The notes under the pieces are model-generated. The model was not told where the DNA came from, searched no databases, and saw nothing but the letters and a program-made list of their open reading frames with translations. From Oricola cellulosilytica (GTDB lineage: Bacteria > Pseudomonadota > Alphaproteobacteria > Rhizobiales > Rhizobiaceae), in assembly GCF_019966575.1 (NCBI RefSeq), contig NZ_JAINFK010000006.1:184347-248346 (forward strand): DNA of 64,000 nucleotides, written 5' to 3'. Shown piece after piece: positions 8,886 through 17,232 of the stretch. How positions within the stretch are numbered: position 1 is the stretch's first letter; each line of letters opens with the position of its first letter. Both the position numbers and the translations under genes were made by a program.

Positions 8886-9710
8886 TCAGGCCAGTTCGAG
8901 ACATTTATCGAGGTAACTCTTGCTTAGCTCTGCCCCCTCGCGCGGGTCGTCCCAGGCGTCAAGCTCCACGGCCACCCAGCCATCGAATTCCGTATCGCGC
9001 ATCGCGTCGATGATCGGGCCGCTGTCAAGGTCGCCGCGGTCAAGCGGCGTAAAGGCGAAGGGCTCGCGCTGCCAGCCCTTGAGATGCACGTAAGAGATCC
9101 GGTCGCGGTGCTCGCGGATCATCTCAGCCGGATCGCCGCCCGCTGCGGCCAGATGCGCGGTGTCGGGGCAGAAGTCGATCGAGGTTTCCTTGAAGATGCG
9201 CCGCACCTGCTCGGGCGTCTCGACGATGGTCGTCAGATGCGGGTGGTAGTGCGCAGTCAGTCCGCGCTCTTTCGCGATGCCGACGACCTGCTCCAGCGCT
9301 GTACCGAGTTTGGCGTAGTCGCCGTCACGAACGCCGTCGAACCGTTTCGCTCCGCCGCCGACCACGAAATGCGGGGCGCCAAGCTCGGCGGTGCGGTCGG
9401 CCGCGCAACGGATACGCGCCAATTCTTCAGGCAGAATCTCGTCGAATATGAAGTTTCCGCCGGAATAGGCAGCGACCAGGCTAAGCCCGTTGTCGTCGAG
9501 GAGCTTTCGAAACGACTTGGCCGAATGGTCCAACAGGTTGCCGTCGAAAAGCTCGACGCCCTGATAGCCGGCGGCAGCGATGTCGGCGAAAGCCGCGCCC
9601 ATGTCGCCGAAGGTCCGGTAGGTCAGCTCGGTGATCGATGTAACGCCGACGGCGTTGCCGCCGAGCGGCCCCCAGCAATTCGCCTGATAAGCCAGCTTCC
9701 ATTCGCTCAT
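8886..9710 (-). CDS. Sugar phosphate isomerase/epimerase family (IolE-like TIM barrel)
   Basis: The 274-residue protein matches the xylose-isomerase-like TIM barrel family. Likely metal ligands are Glu53 (GVELFDG), the HYHPH segment at 154-158, Asp183 (CPDTAH), His209 (YVHLKGW) and Glu249 (VAVELDAWDD). Relatives include inosose dehydratase, tagatose epimerases and enzymes acting on 3-keto sugars. It appears to be the first gene of the leftward operon, 58 bp before the binding-protein gene. Together with two MocA-type enzymes it suggests oxidation of a sugar followed by keto-sugar isomerisation or dehydration; this is inference. Confidence 0.8.
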   Translation of the reverse strand: MSEWKLAYQANCWGPLGGNAVGVTSITELTYRTFGDMGAAFADIAAAGYQGVELFDGNLLDHSAKSFRKLLDDNGLSLVAAYSGGNFIFDEILPEELARIRCAADRTAELGAPHFVVGGGAKRFDGVRDGDYAKLGTALEQVVGIAKERGLTAHYHPHLTTIVETPEQVRRIFKETSIDFCPDTAHLAAAGGDPAEMIREHRDRISYVHLKGWQREPFAFTPLDRGDLDSGPIIDAMRDTEFDGWVAVELDAWDDPREGAELSKSYLDKCLELA

Positions 9711-10003
9711 TTCGGTCTCCTATCGGCGCATTTGCCACTTCCTGCTCCGCGCCGCCGGACGTGTCGGTGGCAGATTTGCACATGTTAATGCGCCTGAAAT
9801 TCCTTAGTCAACATTATTTCAACATAACTTTGCTATCTTTTGATGTTTATCAACAAAAGTATGGACTTGCCCGGCGAATTTCGGTTCGGTATCGAGGAAG
9901 ATGACGGGAGATTCCGCTTTGAAGCGCCGCACAATACCTCGACACAGCCCCGACAAGGCCGAATCGCCCAACCCCGAGGCGCGCGGAATGGGAAGTCCCA
10001 GCC
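9711..10003. promoter_or_regulatory. Divergent promoter region with candidate ROK operator
   Basis: This gap separates the leftward sugar operon from the rightward regulator gene. It is AT-rich around 9806-9860, unlike its surroundings. CTTTTG (9837) and CAAAAG (9854) form an inverted repeat with an 11-base spacer, and GTCAACATTATTTCAACATA lies just before it. An operator for the adjacent ROK regulator is plausible but not proven. Confidence 0.4.
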
Positions 10004-11407
10004 GTGGCTGACTTGGCTGTCAGAGAAAAGCGAGCGGCAAAGCGCGGCAAGGGCCGCCCGCGCAACTCCGAGGCCGCGGCGCCCAGCCTGGCGGCGATCC
10101 TCAACCTTGTGCGAACCGGCCGCGCCACGACCCGCCAGGAAATCGAGCGCGCCAGCGAACTCGGACGTGCTGCGGTCGCCGACCGCTTGGCGACACTTGG
10201 CGAACTCGGTCTGGTCGACGAAAGCGAGTTGGGCGAGGCCAGCGGCGGGCGTGCGCCGAGACTGGTGCGATTCAATGAGGCCGCCGGTCATATCCTCGTT
10301 GCGACGCTCGACCAAACGGCGCTTGGCGTGGCGCTGTCCGACCTGTCGGGCCGACTGCTAATCGAACACCACGAGGCGCTCGACCTTACCGCCCCCGCAG
10401 AAGCCACCATCGGGCGGCTTGAGACCCTCTTCGACTGGCTATTGGAAAGAATCGAGCCGACGCGTCCGGTCTGGGGCACAGGCATATCGATGCCGGGACC
10501 GGTGCAGTCGCCACCAGCAAGCGGATACCTCACCGATTCGCCTCCACTTCTGCCCGCCTGGGATGGAACACCGTTCGTCGAACGCCTGATTGCCCGCTTC
10601 GCCGCTCCTGTCTGGCTGCGCAGCTCTGTCGAGACGATGGCGATGGGTGAGGCAAAGGCAGGCGAAGGTGTGAACGCGCCGCACATGCTACTGGTAAAGG
10701 TCGGCAAACGGATCGGCGCCGGGCTGGTTGTCGGCGGCCGGCTCTATCGCGGTGCGCTCGGCGCGTCCGGGCTAATCGGCCAGCTGCCCGTTCAGGCAAA
10801 CGGTCGCACTGGACCGCTGGAGGTCCTGGCTGGCAGTGACGCGATCGCCCGCGAGGGTCTGGTGGCGGCCGAGGCCGGGCGAAGCCCGATGCTGGCCAAC
10901 GTCCAGAAGCGCACTGGCGCGATCACGGCCATCGACGTCGGTCAGGCGGCGCAGACCGGAGATCCCGGGGCGATGGAAATCATGTCGCACAGCGGGCGGC
11001 TGATCGGGCATACGGTGGCAACGTTGGCCAACATGCTGAACCCGTCGCTCATTGTGTTGAGCGGCTCGATTGCGCAGACCAACGATATCCTTCTGGCCGC
11101 TGTGCGCGAAACCGTCTACGGCGAGTCGCACCCGCTCGTGACCCGAGATTTGGGAATTTGCGCCTCGCGCCTGGGCAGCTCGGCCGGACTCGTCGGGGCC
11201 GCGGCCGTGGTGGTCGACGCGCTGTTCGAACCGGGTCACTTGCGCAGTTGGATTCTGAATGGCACGCCGATCGCGGCACCCGATTTCATTGAATTGATGC
11301 GGCAGGCACGAACGATCTGCGCTAGCGGAAAGAGCCAAAGTCGCGATGCGCTGGCGCCGCCGGCAACCGAAGGGACGTCGCCGGCGGCGCAGGCCGGCCC
11401 AGACTGA
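10004..11407 (+). CDS. ROK family transcriptional regulator
   Basis: The 467-residue protein begins with a basic tail and a winged helix-turn-helix at roughly 28-85 (TTRQEIERASELGRAAVADR, then GLVDESELGEASGGRAPR), followed by a ROK sugar-kinase-like domain (GTGISMPGPVQ, KVGKRIGAGLVVGGRLY, MLNPSLIVLSGSI). ROK repressors usually release DNA on binding a sugar. The usual zinc motif (CxCGxxGCxE) after the GH segment is absent: the region reads GQLPVQANGRTGPLEVLAG with no cysteines. It is divergent from the sugar operon and probably controls it. Confidence 0.87.
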   Translation: MADLAVREKRAAKRGKGRPRNSEAAAPSLAAILNLVRTGRATTRQEIERASELGRAAVADRLATLGELGLVDESELGEASGGRAPRLVRFNEAAGHILVATLDQTALGVALSDLSGRLLIEHHEALDLTAPAEATIGRLETLFDWLLERIEPTRPVWGTGISMPGPVQSPPASGYLTDSPPLLPAWDGTPFVERLIARFAAPVWLRSSVETMAMGEAKAGEGVNAPHMLLVKVGKRIGAGLVVGGRLYRGALGASGLIGQLPVQANGRTGPLEVLAGSDAIAREGLVAAEAGRSPMLANVQKRTGAITAIDVGQAAQTGDPGAMEIMSHSGRLIGHTVATLANMLNPSLIVLSGSIAQTNDILLAAVRETVYGESHPLVTRDLGICASRLGSSAGLVGAAAVVVDALFEPGHLRSWILNGTPIAAPDFIELMRQARTICASGKSQSRDALAPPATEGTSPAAQAGPD

Positions 11408-11434
11408 GAGCAAGGAAGGACACCGCGAGACCCC

Positions 11435-12433
11435 ATGTCGATTACCGGATTAGGCCCACATGGCGAGCGGGCCGCCGCGCCGAGTCGCGTCGCGCTGACA
11501 GAGGACGATATCAAGTCAGCACGCGGCGCGCGATTCTCGGTCGCCATCGTGTTTCACACGACCGACAGCGACTGGTCGAGACAGTCCCTGGCAGGGATTG
11601 CAGCGACGCTCGGTCACTGCGGTGCCGTAGTCACCGAGGTGGTCGACTGCGGCTTCGACGCTGGCCGTCAGATCGAGGCGCTCACGCGGCTCAAGGACGA
11701 AGACGTCGACGCGATCGTATCGATTCCGGTCGCCAACGCTGCGGTTGTCGAATCGCACCGCCAGGTGGCGCGCGCCGGCAGACGTCTTATCCTGCACGAC
11801 AACGTGCCGACCGGCCTTCTTCCTGGCAGCGACTACACCTCGCTGGTCTCGGCCGACAATTTCGGCCTCGGCCTGATCGGCGCCGAGCTCTTGTCGCCGC
11901 ATGTCCAGGCAGACGCCGATGTCGGGCTGCTGACCTACGGTGTCGATTTTTACGCGACCAACGAGCGCGACATTGCCTTTGCCCGGTGGATGCGGGCAAA
12001 CCGGCCCGACCTGGTTGTGCGAACCCAACGCTTCGCCGCCCTTGATCGGGTCGGCGAAGCCTTGGAAGAACTGATCGACGATCGTGCCAGGCTTGCCGGG
12101 CTTTTTGTGGTTTGGGACACGCCCGCGATGGATGCGGTCGCGACACTTGAGCGTCGCGGCCTGGATCTGCCGGTCACGACCGTCGATCTCGGGCTGGGCG
12201 GCGCCATGAACCTCGCCGCTGGAAAATCGATTGTGGGCATTGCGGCCCAACAGCCGTATATGCAGGGCGTTGCCGTCGCACAAACCGCCATATTGTCGCT
12301 ACTGAACCGCCCGGTGCCTGGTTGGGTCGCGCTCCCGGGGCTTGCTGTCACGCGGTCCAACGTTGCCGAAAACTACCAGCAGGTCTGGAGCTCGGCTGCA
12401 CCCGCTGCGCTTCTCGCCGCACAACGCGAATGA
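11435..12433 (+). CDS. Periplasmic-binding-protein homologue without a signal peptide
   Basis: This 332-residue protein is a paralogue of the binding protein at 7703: LTEDDIKSARGARFSVAIVF, DWSRQSLAG, DVDAIVSIPVANAAV, LVSADNFGLGLIGAELL, TTVDLGLGGAMNLAAGK and FVVWDTPA line up with matching segments there. The N-terminus MSITGLGPHGERAAAPSRV has no hydrophobic core, so export is unlikely; no better upstream start is seen. It follows the ROK gene by 27 bp. A cytoplasmic ligand sensor or a partner of the ROK protein is possible; decay of an exported protein is the alternative. Confidence 0.75.
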   Translation: MSITGLGPHGERAAAPSRVALTEDDIKSARGARFSVAIVFHTTDSDWSRQSLAGIAATLGHCGAVVTEVVDCGFDAGRQIEALTRLKDEDVDAIVSIPVANAAVVESHRQVARAGRRLILHDNVPTGLLPGSDYTSLVSADNFGLGLIGAELLSPHVQADADVGLLTYGVDFYATNERDIAFARWMRANRPDLVVRTQRFAALDRVGEALEELIDDRARLAGLFVVWDTPAMDAVATLERRGLDLPVTTVDLGLGGAMNLAAGKSIVGIAAQQPYMQGVAVAQTAILSLLNRPVPGWVALPGLAVTRSNVAENYQQVWSSAAPAALLAAQRE

Positions 12434-12689
12434 CCGCGCAGGTTGTGCTGGATTGGAAGTTCAATTAGCGCAAGGCACTCGCACGATCCATACTTCATGT
12501 CTTTTTGCAACCGCCACAACAGCATGGAGCTCGACCTTGCAATTCCCAGGTTCGATCTGCGACCAATCGTTTGACCGAGACACACACAGATGTCAGGCGA
12601 AGGGGTGAATAGTTTATTAAATCTCCGATCGGACCGCCGCAGCGCAAAGAGCACCGCGATTTCGCCGCCTGTCGTAGGTTCGCGTTGCG
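12434..12689. other. Non-coding stretch
   Basis: I see no supportable gene, hairpin terminator or repeat here between the binding-protein homologue and the IS30 remnant. Confidence 0.5.
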
Positions 12690-13110
12690 CAGTGGGCGCA
12701 ATGGGCCGAGATCTGGGGTCGCTGCAAGCGCGGAGAGTCGATGAGCTCGATCGGGCGGCGGTTTGACTGGCAGTCGTCCTCCGTGTTTTCGGTGATCTCG
12801 CCGACGGGTGGCATTCGTCCGGCGGAGCGGAAACGTGGCGCCCGGGCTATCAGACTCAGCGAACGTGAAGATATCTCCAGAGGGCTCAGCGTCAGGCGGT
12901 CCTTACGCGCGGCACCTTGGGCGTGCACCATCGACGATCAGCCGGGAGGTCAGACGCAATGGCCGGACTGACCCCTATCGGACGGCAGCCTCCGATCAGG
13001 CCGGTTGGGATCGTGCCCTGCCTCTCAAACCGTGCGAGCTGGCTTGCTACCCGGCCCTCAGCCGTATGGTATTGATGGAGCTGCAGCGAAATTCCGCTTC
13101 CCGCCCAATC
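12690..13110 (+). pseudogene. IS30-family transposase remnant
   Basis: Frame 1 (12690-12890) reads QWAEIWGRCKRGESMSSIGR and then ISPTGGIRPAERKRGARAIR and LSEREDISRGLS, the N-terminal region of IS30 transposases. The match continues in another frame from about 12895 with LGRAPSTISREVRRNGR, the helix-turn-helix, then DPYRTAASDQAGW. The DDE catalytic domain is missing. At least one frameshift and a 3' truncation make it a dead fragment. Confidence 0.75.
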
Positions 13111-13349
13111 TGGCCTTATTTTGCGTGCTGTGGAAGAGGATGAGGCCAAGGAACACAAAGGAGTTTCGATCTGCCCCAATGTTCGCTGCGGTACGTCTCA
13201 ATCTGTCCAACAAGAGATCTCTGAAACACAGGAAAAACTAAACGAAAGACTGCCCACTCGCTGCGAATGACATTCTCATATACACCATAAACAAGCCTGC
13301 CTGATTCTCATAAAGTCGTTAAAAACCAAAGCTTTACTAAAGCGCCCTT
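13111..13349. other. Non-coding stretch left of the second att core
   Basis: No gene is recognised. The last 90 bases are AT-rich and vaguely resemble the island end at 36120-36196 (a CATAAA-AGGCCT-like stretch, then CTTCCCCTC). They may be a diverged left-type end of the 2.0-13.35 kb segment. Confidence 0.4.
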
Positions 13350-13365
13350 CCCCTCACTCCCACTC
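13350..13365. other. Putative att core, copy 2 (guaA 3'-end sequence)
   Basis: The same 16 bases CCCCTCACTCCCACTC as at 2012 and 36198, again followed by CATCATATCC as in copy 1. It separates the sugar-operon segment from the vitamin-gene segment and is read as the boundary of two stacked insertions. Confidence 0.68.
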
Positions 13366-13480
13366 CATCATATCCTAGGCAGAAAAAGCGTTGTTCTTTA
13401 TTGGCGTTTTTATCGAGCCTTGGAGCCCGTACCGTCAGAAATACCGTCATGATCTCAAGCTGTTAAAATCATTCATCTAT
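13366..13480. repeat. Putative integrase arm region, right type, copy 2
   Basis: Homologous to 2028-2140. TACCGTCA occurs at 13430 and 13442 with the same 12-base period. The following bases up to about 13690 hold nothing I can name. Confidence 0.55.
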
Positions 13481-13694
13481 TTCTGGAGATCAAATTTCCG
13501 TTACTAGTAGCGAGCCAGCCATCATGACCATTTTCTGCTATGCGCATAGCAACCCTCCAACAGCTCTGGCCGTTTGCAGCTGATCATGCGCCGACATCGG
13601 CAGTATTTGCAGGGAGGCTGGACACCCAGATGAGATTACGTTCCGGGGTCTTCAGGTAGCGTCGCTATTCGCAGTGGTAACACGACAATCGCAA

Positions 13695-13926
13695 TCAGCC
13701 CGCTGAGCCATATGTTGCACGACTTGTTAAGCTACCGCCGCGCGATGGCGCCCGCCTTGCCGCAGGATCGATCAGGACGGCGCTCAGGTCGAAACGCATC
13801 CAGTGAATATCCGAGATGCTGCGCTCGTCAGGCAAATGGCAGGCGATCGAGCTCGGCATCGCCATAGCGCAGCTGTCCACCTTCGCTGCCGGTATCGATT
13901 GGAGGGCCGTGAACTTTTTGGCGCGG
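13695..13926 (-). other. Unrecognised open stretch downstream of mntR
   Basis: A minus-strand frame reads through 13695-14000 (102 codons, for example SISDIHWMRFDLSAVLIDPA) but its first part overlaps mntR in another frame and no clear ribosome site is seen. I do not recognise it. It could be the tail of a decayed gene. Confidence 0.25.
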
Positions 13927-14385
13927 TCATGGATGACCAATCTTCCGTTTGAATGCCGCAAGTGTCGCGTCACTGACGTGGTGCTCAATCCCCTCCGCAT
14001 CGCGTTCCGCTGTTTCTTCGTCGATGCCGAGGCTCCGCAGGAACGCCACTACAATCCTGTGCCGCCTCCGACAGGCCTCCGCCAGCGCCTGGCCCTCGTC
14101 GGTGAGGAATATCGCGCGGTAGGGTTCCCGCCGAACAAGCCCCACGTTTCTGAGCCGGGTGATGTTCTTGGTGACGGTGGGCGCTTTCACTCCAAGGCGT
14201 TCGGCTATGTCGACCGGACGGGCCTCTCCCCGCGTCTCGATCAGCTCGGCAATCAACTCGACGTAATCCTCCGCCATTTCGCTCTCATGCGCCTGACGGA
14301 CGGTTGCGAAGCCCTTCGCCTGTGCTTCGGGAGCCCTGTCGGCAGCTTCGAATGTTTCACGCCCATGTGATCGTGGCTTTGTCAT
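13927..14385 (-). CDS. mntR: Manganese-responsive regulator MntR (DtxR family, E. coli type)
   Basis: From the ATG at 14385 the protein has 152 residues: EMAEDYVELIAELI, a helix-turn-helix GEARPVDIAERLGVKAPTVT, wing VRREPYRAIFLTDEG, and the dimer and metal domain RRRHRIVVAFLRSLG and DAEGIEHHVS. The His and Glu/Glu/His residues that bind Mn(II) in MntR are present, and there is no SH3-like C-terminal domain, as in MntR. An ATG at 14451 would add 22 residues across the divergent promoter and is less likely. It should repress promoters when manganese is plentiful; the divergent operon at 14477 is the obvious target. Confidence 0.88.
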   Translation of the reverse strand: MTKPRSHGRETFEAADRAPEAQAKGFATVRQAHESEMAEDYVELIAELIETRGEARPVDIAERLGVKAPTVTKNITRLRNVGLVRREPYRAIFLTDEGQALAEACRRRHRIVVAFLRSLGIDEETAERDAEGIEHHVSDATLAAFKRKIGHP

Positions 14386-14413
14386 GCCCGGACTGTGCAT
14401 CGAGAAAGAATGA

Positions 14414-14462
14414 TTGACAACTTGTTTGCTCTGGGTAGATAAATTAGCCACGTCTAACTTTT
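14414..14462 (+). promoter_or_regulatory. Promoter with candidate MntR box
   Basis: TTGACA at 14414-14419 and TAGATA at 14436-14441 (16-base spacer) make a good sigma-70 promoter. Immediately downstream, TTAG-CCACGT-CTAA (14444-14457) is an imperfect inverted repeat in an AT-rich context, placed where a bound repressor would block the start of transcription. MntR is encoded divergently 59 bases away. Direct binding is inferred. Confidence 0.6.
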
Positions 14463-14476
14463 ATGAGGAGACTACG

Positions 14477-16357
14477 TTGACCGGGAAGATCATTGGACTG
14501 TTTGTCGCGGCAGTCTTCGGCGCGAGCCTTGTGGCCGGACCGGTCTCCGCGACACCGGCGAAGGAGGCCCCATGGCTTCCCGAGGCGGCGGCCTACCGGC
14601 TGACGCTTTTCCTGGGAAATCTAGAGCCGCTACCTTGGGACGAGATTGAGACAGCGTGGTCGGAACCCTACCGGAACTCGGAGTTCTCCACCGGCGCGTT
14701 GGCGTGGCTGGAAGCCGAAAGCGGAGCAGACGCCGCGCTGCTGTTGGAAGCCATCGCCCGCCAAGACCGGCAGGCAGTCTTCGCCGAGGCGACGCGGCTG
14801 ATCGCGCTCAGGATCGATGAAGAACTCGACGCGGCACTGGCGGCCGAAAACTCCGCGACCGCGCAGCAGGCGTTGCGTACGGCGCGCGAACTCTATCGCG
14901 CCTTCGCGGACGGCGTCGCTGCTGCCGATTCCGAGGTCGCGAGGCGCATCGGCCTCGCTTGGCTGGAACTGGCCAGCAGCACCGGATCGTCCGGCGTTTT
15001 GGGGGCCGGTGCGGCCCCCGCTGATCACGATGCCATGGCCGCCGCGCGTGCGGTCATCTCTGACTACCTCGCAGAGAACTACCTTGTGGACCGCTTCGCT
15101 CCGCGGGAAATGCTGAGCGCGCTGCCTGAGGCCGCCGCGCTGAGCGGTCGCACAATCGAGTTGCCGCCGAGTCTGCCGCCCGGCTCCGACATCTTCGATC
15201 AGGACCCCCTGCCGCTGCTTGTTCTGAACTTCGAGGAACAGGGAATCGACGAGACCGACCTGCCGCTCGTGGCCTATGGCGACATGCTGTTCGACAGCGC
15301 GCAGATCTTTGGCCGCCCGGCGCGCGACCTCGGGATCGCCTGCTCGACCTGCCACAACCGCTCGGACGTCAACCAGCGACTGTTCATTCCGGGCGCCAGC
15401 CATCAGCCTGGCGCGATCGACGTGGATGGCGCGTTCTTCAATCCGATCTTCAACGACCGGCGCGAAGATCCGCTCGACATTCCGAGCCTCCGCGGCCTGC
15501 GCTTTACCGGCCCCTACGGTCGCGACGGTCGCTTTGCCTCCTTGCGCGACTTCAGCCGCAACGTGATCGTCAATGAATTCGGCGGCGACGAACCGACGCC
15601 CTTCATGCTCGACGCGCTGGTCGCCTACTTGCTCGAATTCGACTTCCTGCCGAACTCGATGCTGACGTCTGACGGACGCCTGACCGAGACGGCCACGGAA
15701 TCGGCTCGGCGCGGCGAAGCGATCTTCAACCGGCCATTCGCGGAGCTCGGCAACCGCTCCTGCGCCAGTTGCCACGTGCCGGACGGAAACTTCCTCGATC
15801 GGCAGGCGCACGACATCGGCTCGGCCAAGCCAGTCTATGAGGGTGCGCGCGCCGGTGCGTTCGATACGCCGACGCTACTCGGCACAGCCTCCACCGCCCC
15901 TTACCTCCACGACGGATCGCTGCCGACCCTGGCCGCGGTGGTCGACTGGTTCGACGAGACGAAAGCGCTTCAGCTGACCGACGCGGAGCGCGCTGATCTT
16001 ACGGCCTATCTCGAAACCGTGGGCGCGGCGGACGAGCCCTACGAGGCCTTTGACGCCGAGAACACCGCCTTCCGGTTGGCATTCTCGGAATTGACAACCT
16101 TCGCGTCGACACTGGATGCGCTGCTCCCCCGGCGGGACGCTGAACACATCTTGCTGCTGACCGACACCGTGGCCGCCGACCTTTCCGCCGACGCCAGCAC
16201 CATGTCCAACCTTTCCGCACGACCCGAAGTCTATGCGCTTGCGGAGCGACTGACCGAGGTAGGCGCGGCCGTACGCGCAGAAGACTGGGTTGCGGCGGAG
16301 GCGCGCTGGTCCGCGTTTAGGGCCGAGGCCAACGCAATTGAAGAAAGGGCGTTCTGA
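14477..16357 (+). CDS. Secreted diheme c-type cytochrome, CCP/MauG-like
   Basis: I place the start at the TTG at 14477 because GAGGAG sits seven bases upstream and the product then begins with a clean signal peptide (TGKIIGLFVAAVFGASLVAG, cleavage near VSA-TPA). An in-frame ATG at 14414 lies inside the -35 box. The mature protein (626 residues in all) has heme motifs CSTCH (289-293) and CASCH (429-433), and the sequences IPSLRGLRFTGPYGRDGRF and TPTLLGTASTAPYLHDGS typical of bacterial diheme cytochrome c peroxidases and MauG. About 270 N-terminal and 80 C-terminal residues are extra, helix-rich and unassigned. First gene of an operon with a PhnCDE-like importer. Confidence 0.8.
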   Translation: MTGKIIGLFVAAVFGASLVAGPVSATPAKEAPWLPEAAAYRLTLFLGNLEPLPWDEIETAWSEPYRNSEFSTGALAWLEAESGADAALLLEAIARQDRQAVFAEATRLIALRIDEELDAALAAENSATAQQALRTARELYRAFADGVAAADSEVARRIGLAWLELASSTGSSGVLGAGAAPADHDAMAAARAVISDYLAENYLVDRFAPREMLSALPEAAALSGRTIELPPSLPPGSDIFDQDPLPLLVLNFEEQGIDETDLPLVAYGDMLFDSAQIFGRPARDLGIACSTCHNRSDVNQRLFIPGASHQPGAIDVDGAFFNPIFNDRREDPLDIPSLRGLRFTGPYGRDGRFASLRDFSRNVIVNEFGGDEPTPFMLDALVAYLLEFDFLPNSMLTSDGRLTETATESARRGEAIFNRPFAELGNRSCASCHVPDGNFLDRQAHDIGSAKPVYEGARAGAFDTPTLLGTASTAPYLHDGSLPTLAAVVDWFDETKALQLTDAERADLTAYLETVGAADEPYEAFDAENTAFRLAFSELTTFASTLDALLPRRDAEHILLLTDTVAADLSADASTMSNLSARPEVYALAERLTEVGAAVRAEDWVAAEARWSAFRAEANAIEERAF

Positions 16358-17232
16358 TGCCGATACTGCTCACCCGCCGTACGCTGCTGACCCTTGTCGG
16401 TGCAAGCGGACTGGCTCTTGGTACTTCGGTCGCGGCGCAGGACCGTGGTCTGCGCCTTGCCTTCATTCCCCAGGAAAATCCTGAGAAGCTTCTGGGGGAT
16501 ATCGAGGCCGTCACCGGCTGGTTGGCCGAGGAACTGGGAGTTCCGGTCGAGGGTTTCGTCACCATCGACCATGCCGCCGCGGTCGAGGCGCTCCGGAACG
16601 GCGACGCCGACATCTCCTTCATGGGGGCGTTGCCTTTCGTGCTGGCCGAAGCCGAGATCGGCGCCGTGCCGCTGCTCTCCGAGGTCTACCGCGGCGCGCC
16701 GAGCTACACGGGCCGCATCTTCATTCGCCGCGACAGCGGCATCCAGACGCTCGCGGACCTGCGCGACCGCGATATCGCCTTTGCCGACCCGATCTCGGAA
16801 TCGGGCTACCTGTATCCGCTCACCGAATTCGTGCAGGCGGGGCTGATCCAGAGCCCCGGGGAGGCGGAAGCGTTCTTCGGCCGCATCTTCTTTGCTGGCG
16901 GCTACCAGCAGGCGATGCAGGCAATGGCCGAGGGTCTGGTCGATGCCGCGGGCGCAAGTCAGTACGCGGATCTGCTCCTCACTCCTGATCAGCAGGCCCA
17001 GGTGACCTGGATCGCGGAGAGCGAGGCAATCCCGAGCCATCTGGTAATCGCGCGCCCCGGGCTGGACTCCGACCTCCAGGCGCGGTTCGTCGACGCAATG
17101 ATGAAGCTCAATGAGCCGGAGAACCGCGACAAGCTTCAATATCTTTACGGCCCCGATGGATATGTAAAGGCCGATCCCGCTGATCATGATGGGGTGCGCG
17201 ACATGGCACGGCGGTACGGTCTTCTGGAATGA
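16357..17232 (+). CDS. PhnD-like ABC transporter substrate-binding protein
   Basis: The 291-residue protein starts with LTRRTLLTLVGASGLALG, a signal peptide with twin arginines that could be Tat or Sec. The mature part fits the phosphate/phosphite/phosphonate (PhnD) binding family: RLAFIPQENPEKLLGDIEA, GDADISFMGALPFVLA, IAFADPISESGYLYP and QAMQAMAEGLVDAAG. Its ATG overlaps the last base of the cytochrome stop. No C-P lyase, phosphonatase or phosphite dehydrogenase gene is near, and the regulator is MntR, so a metal or another metal-linked ligand is as likely as a phosphonate. Confidence 0.8.
   Translation: MPILLTRRTLLTLVGASGLALGTSVAAQDRGLRLAFIPQENPEKLLGDIEAVTGWLAEELGVPVEGFVTIDHAAAVEALRNGDADISFMGALPFVLAEAEIGAVPLLSEVYRGAPSYTGRIFIRRDSGIQTLADLRDRDIAFADPISESGYLYPLTEFVQAGLIQSPGEAEAFFGRIFFAGGYQQAMQAMAEGLVDAAGASQYADLLLTPDQQAQVTWIAESEAIPSHLVIARPGLDSDLQARFVDAMMKLNEPENRDKLQYLYGPDGYVKADPADHDGVRDMARRYGLLE

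Noticed and set aside
14414..14476. ATG at 14414 as the start of the diheme cytochrome
   Set aside because: It lies inside the -35 box and would translate across the MntR-box candidate; TTG 14477 has a GAGGAG ribosome site and yields a clean signal peptide.
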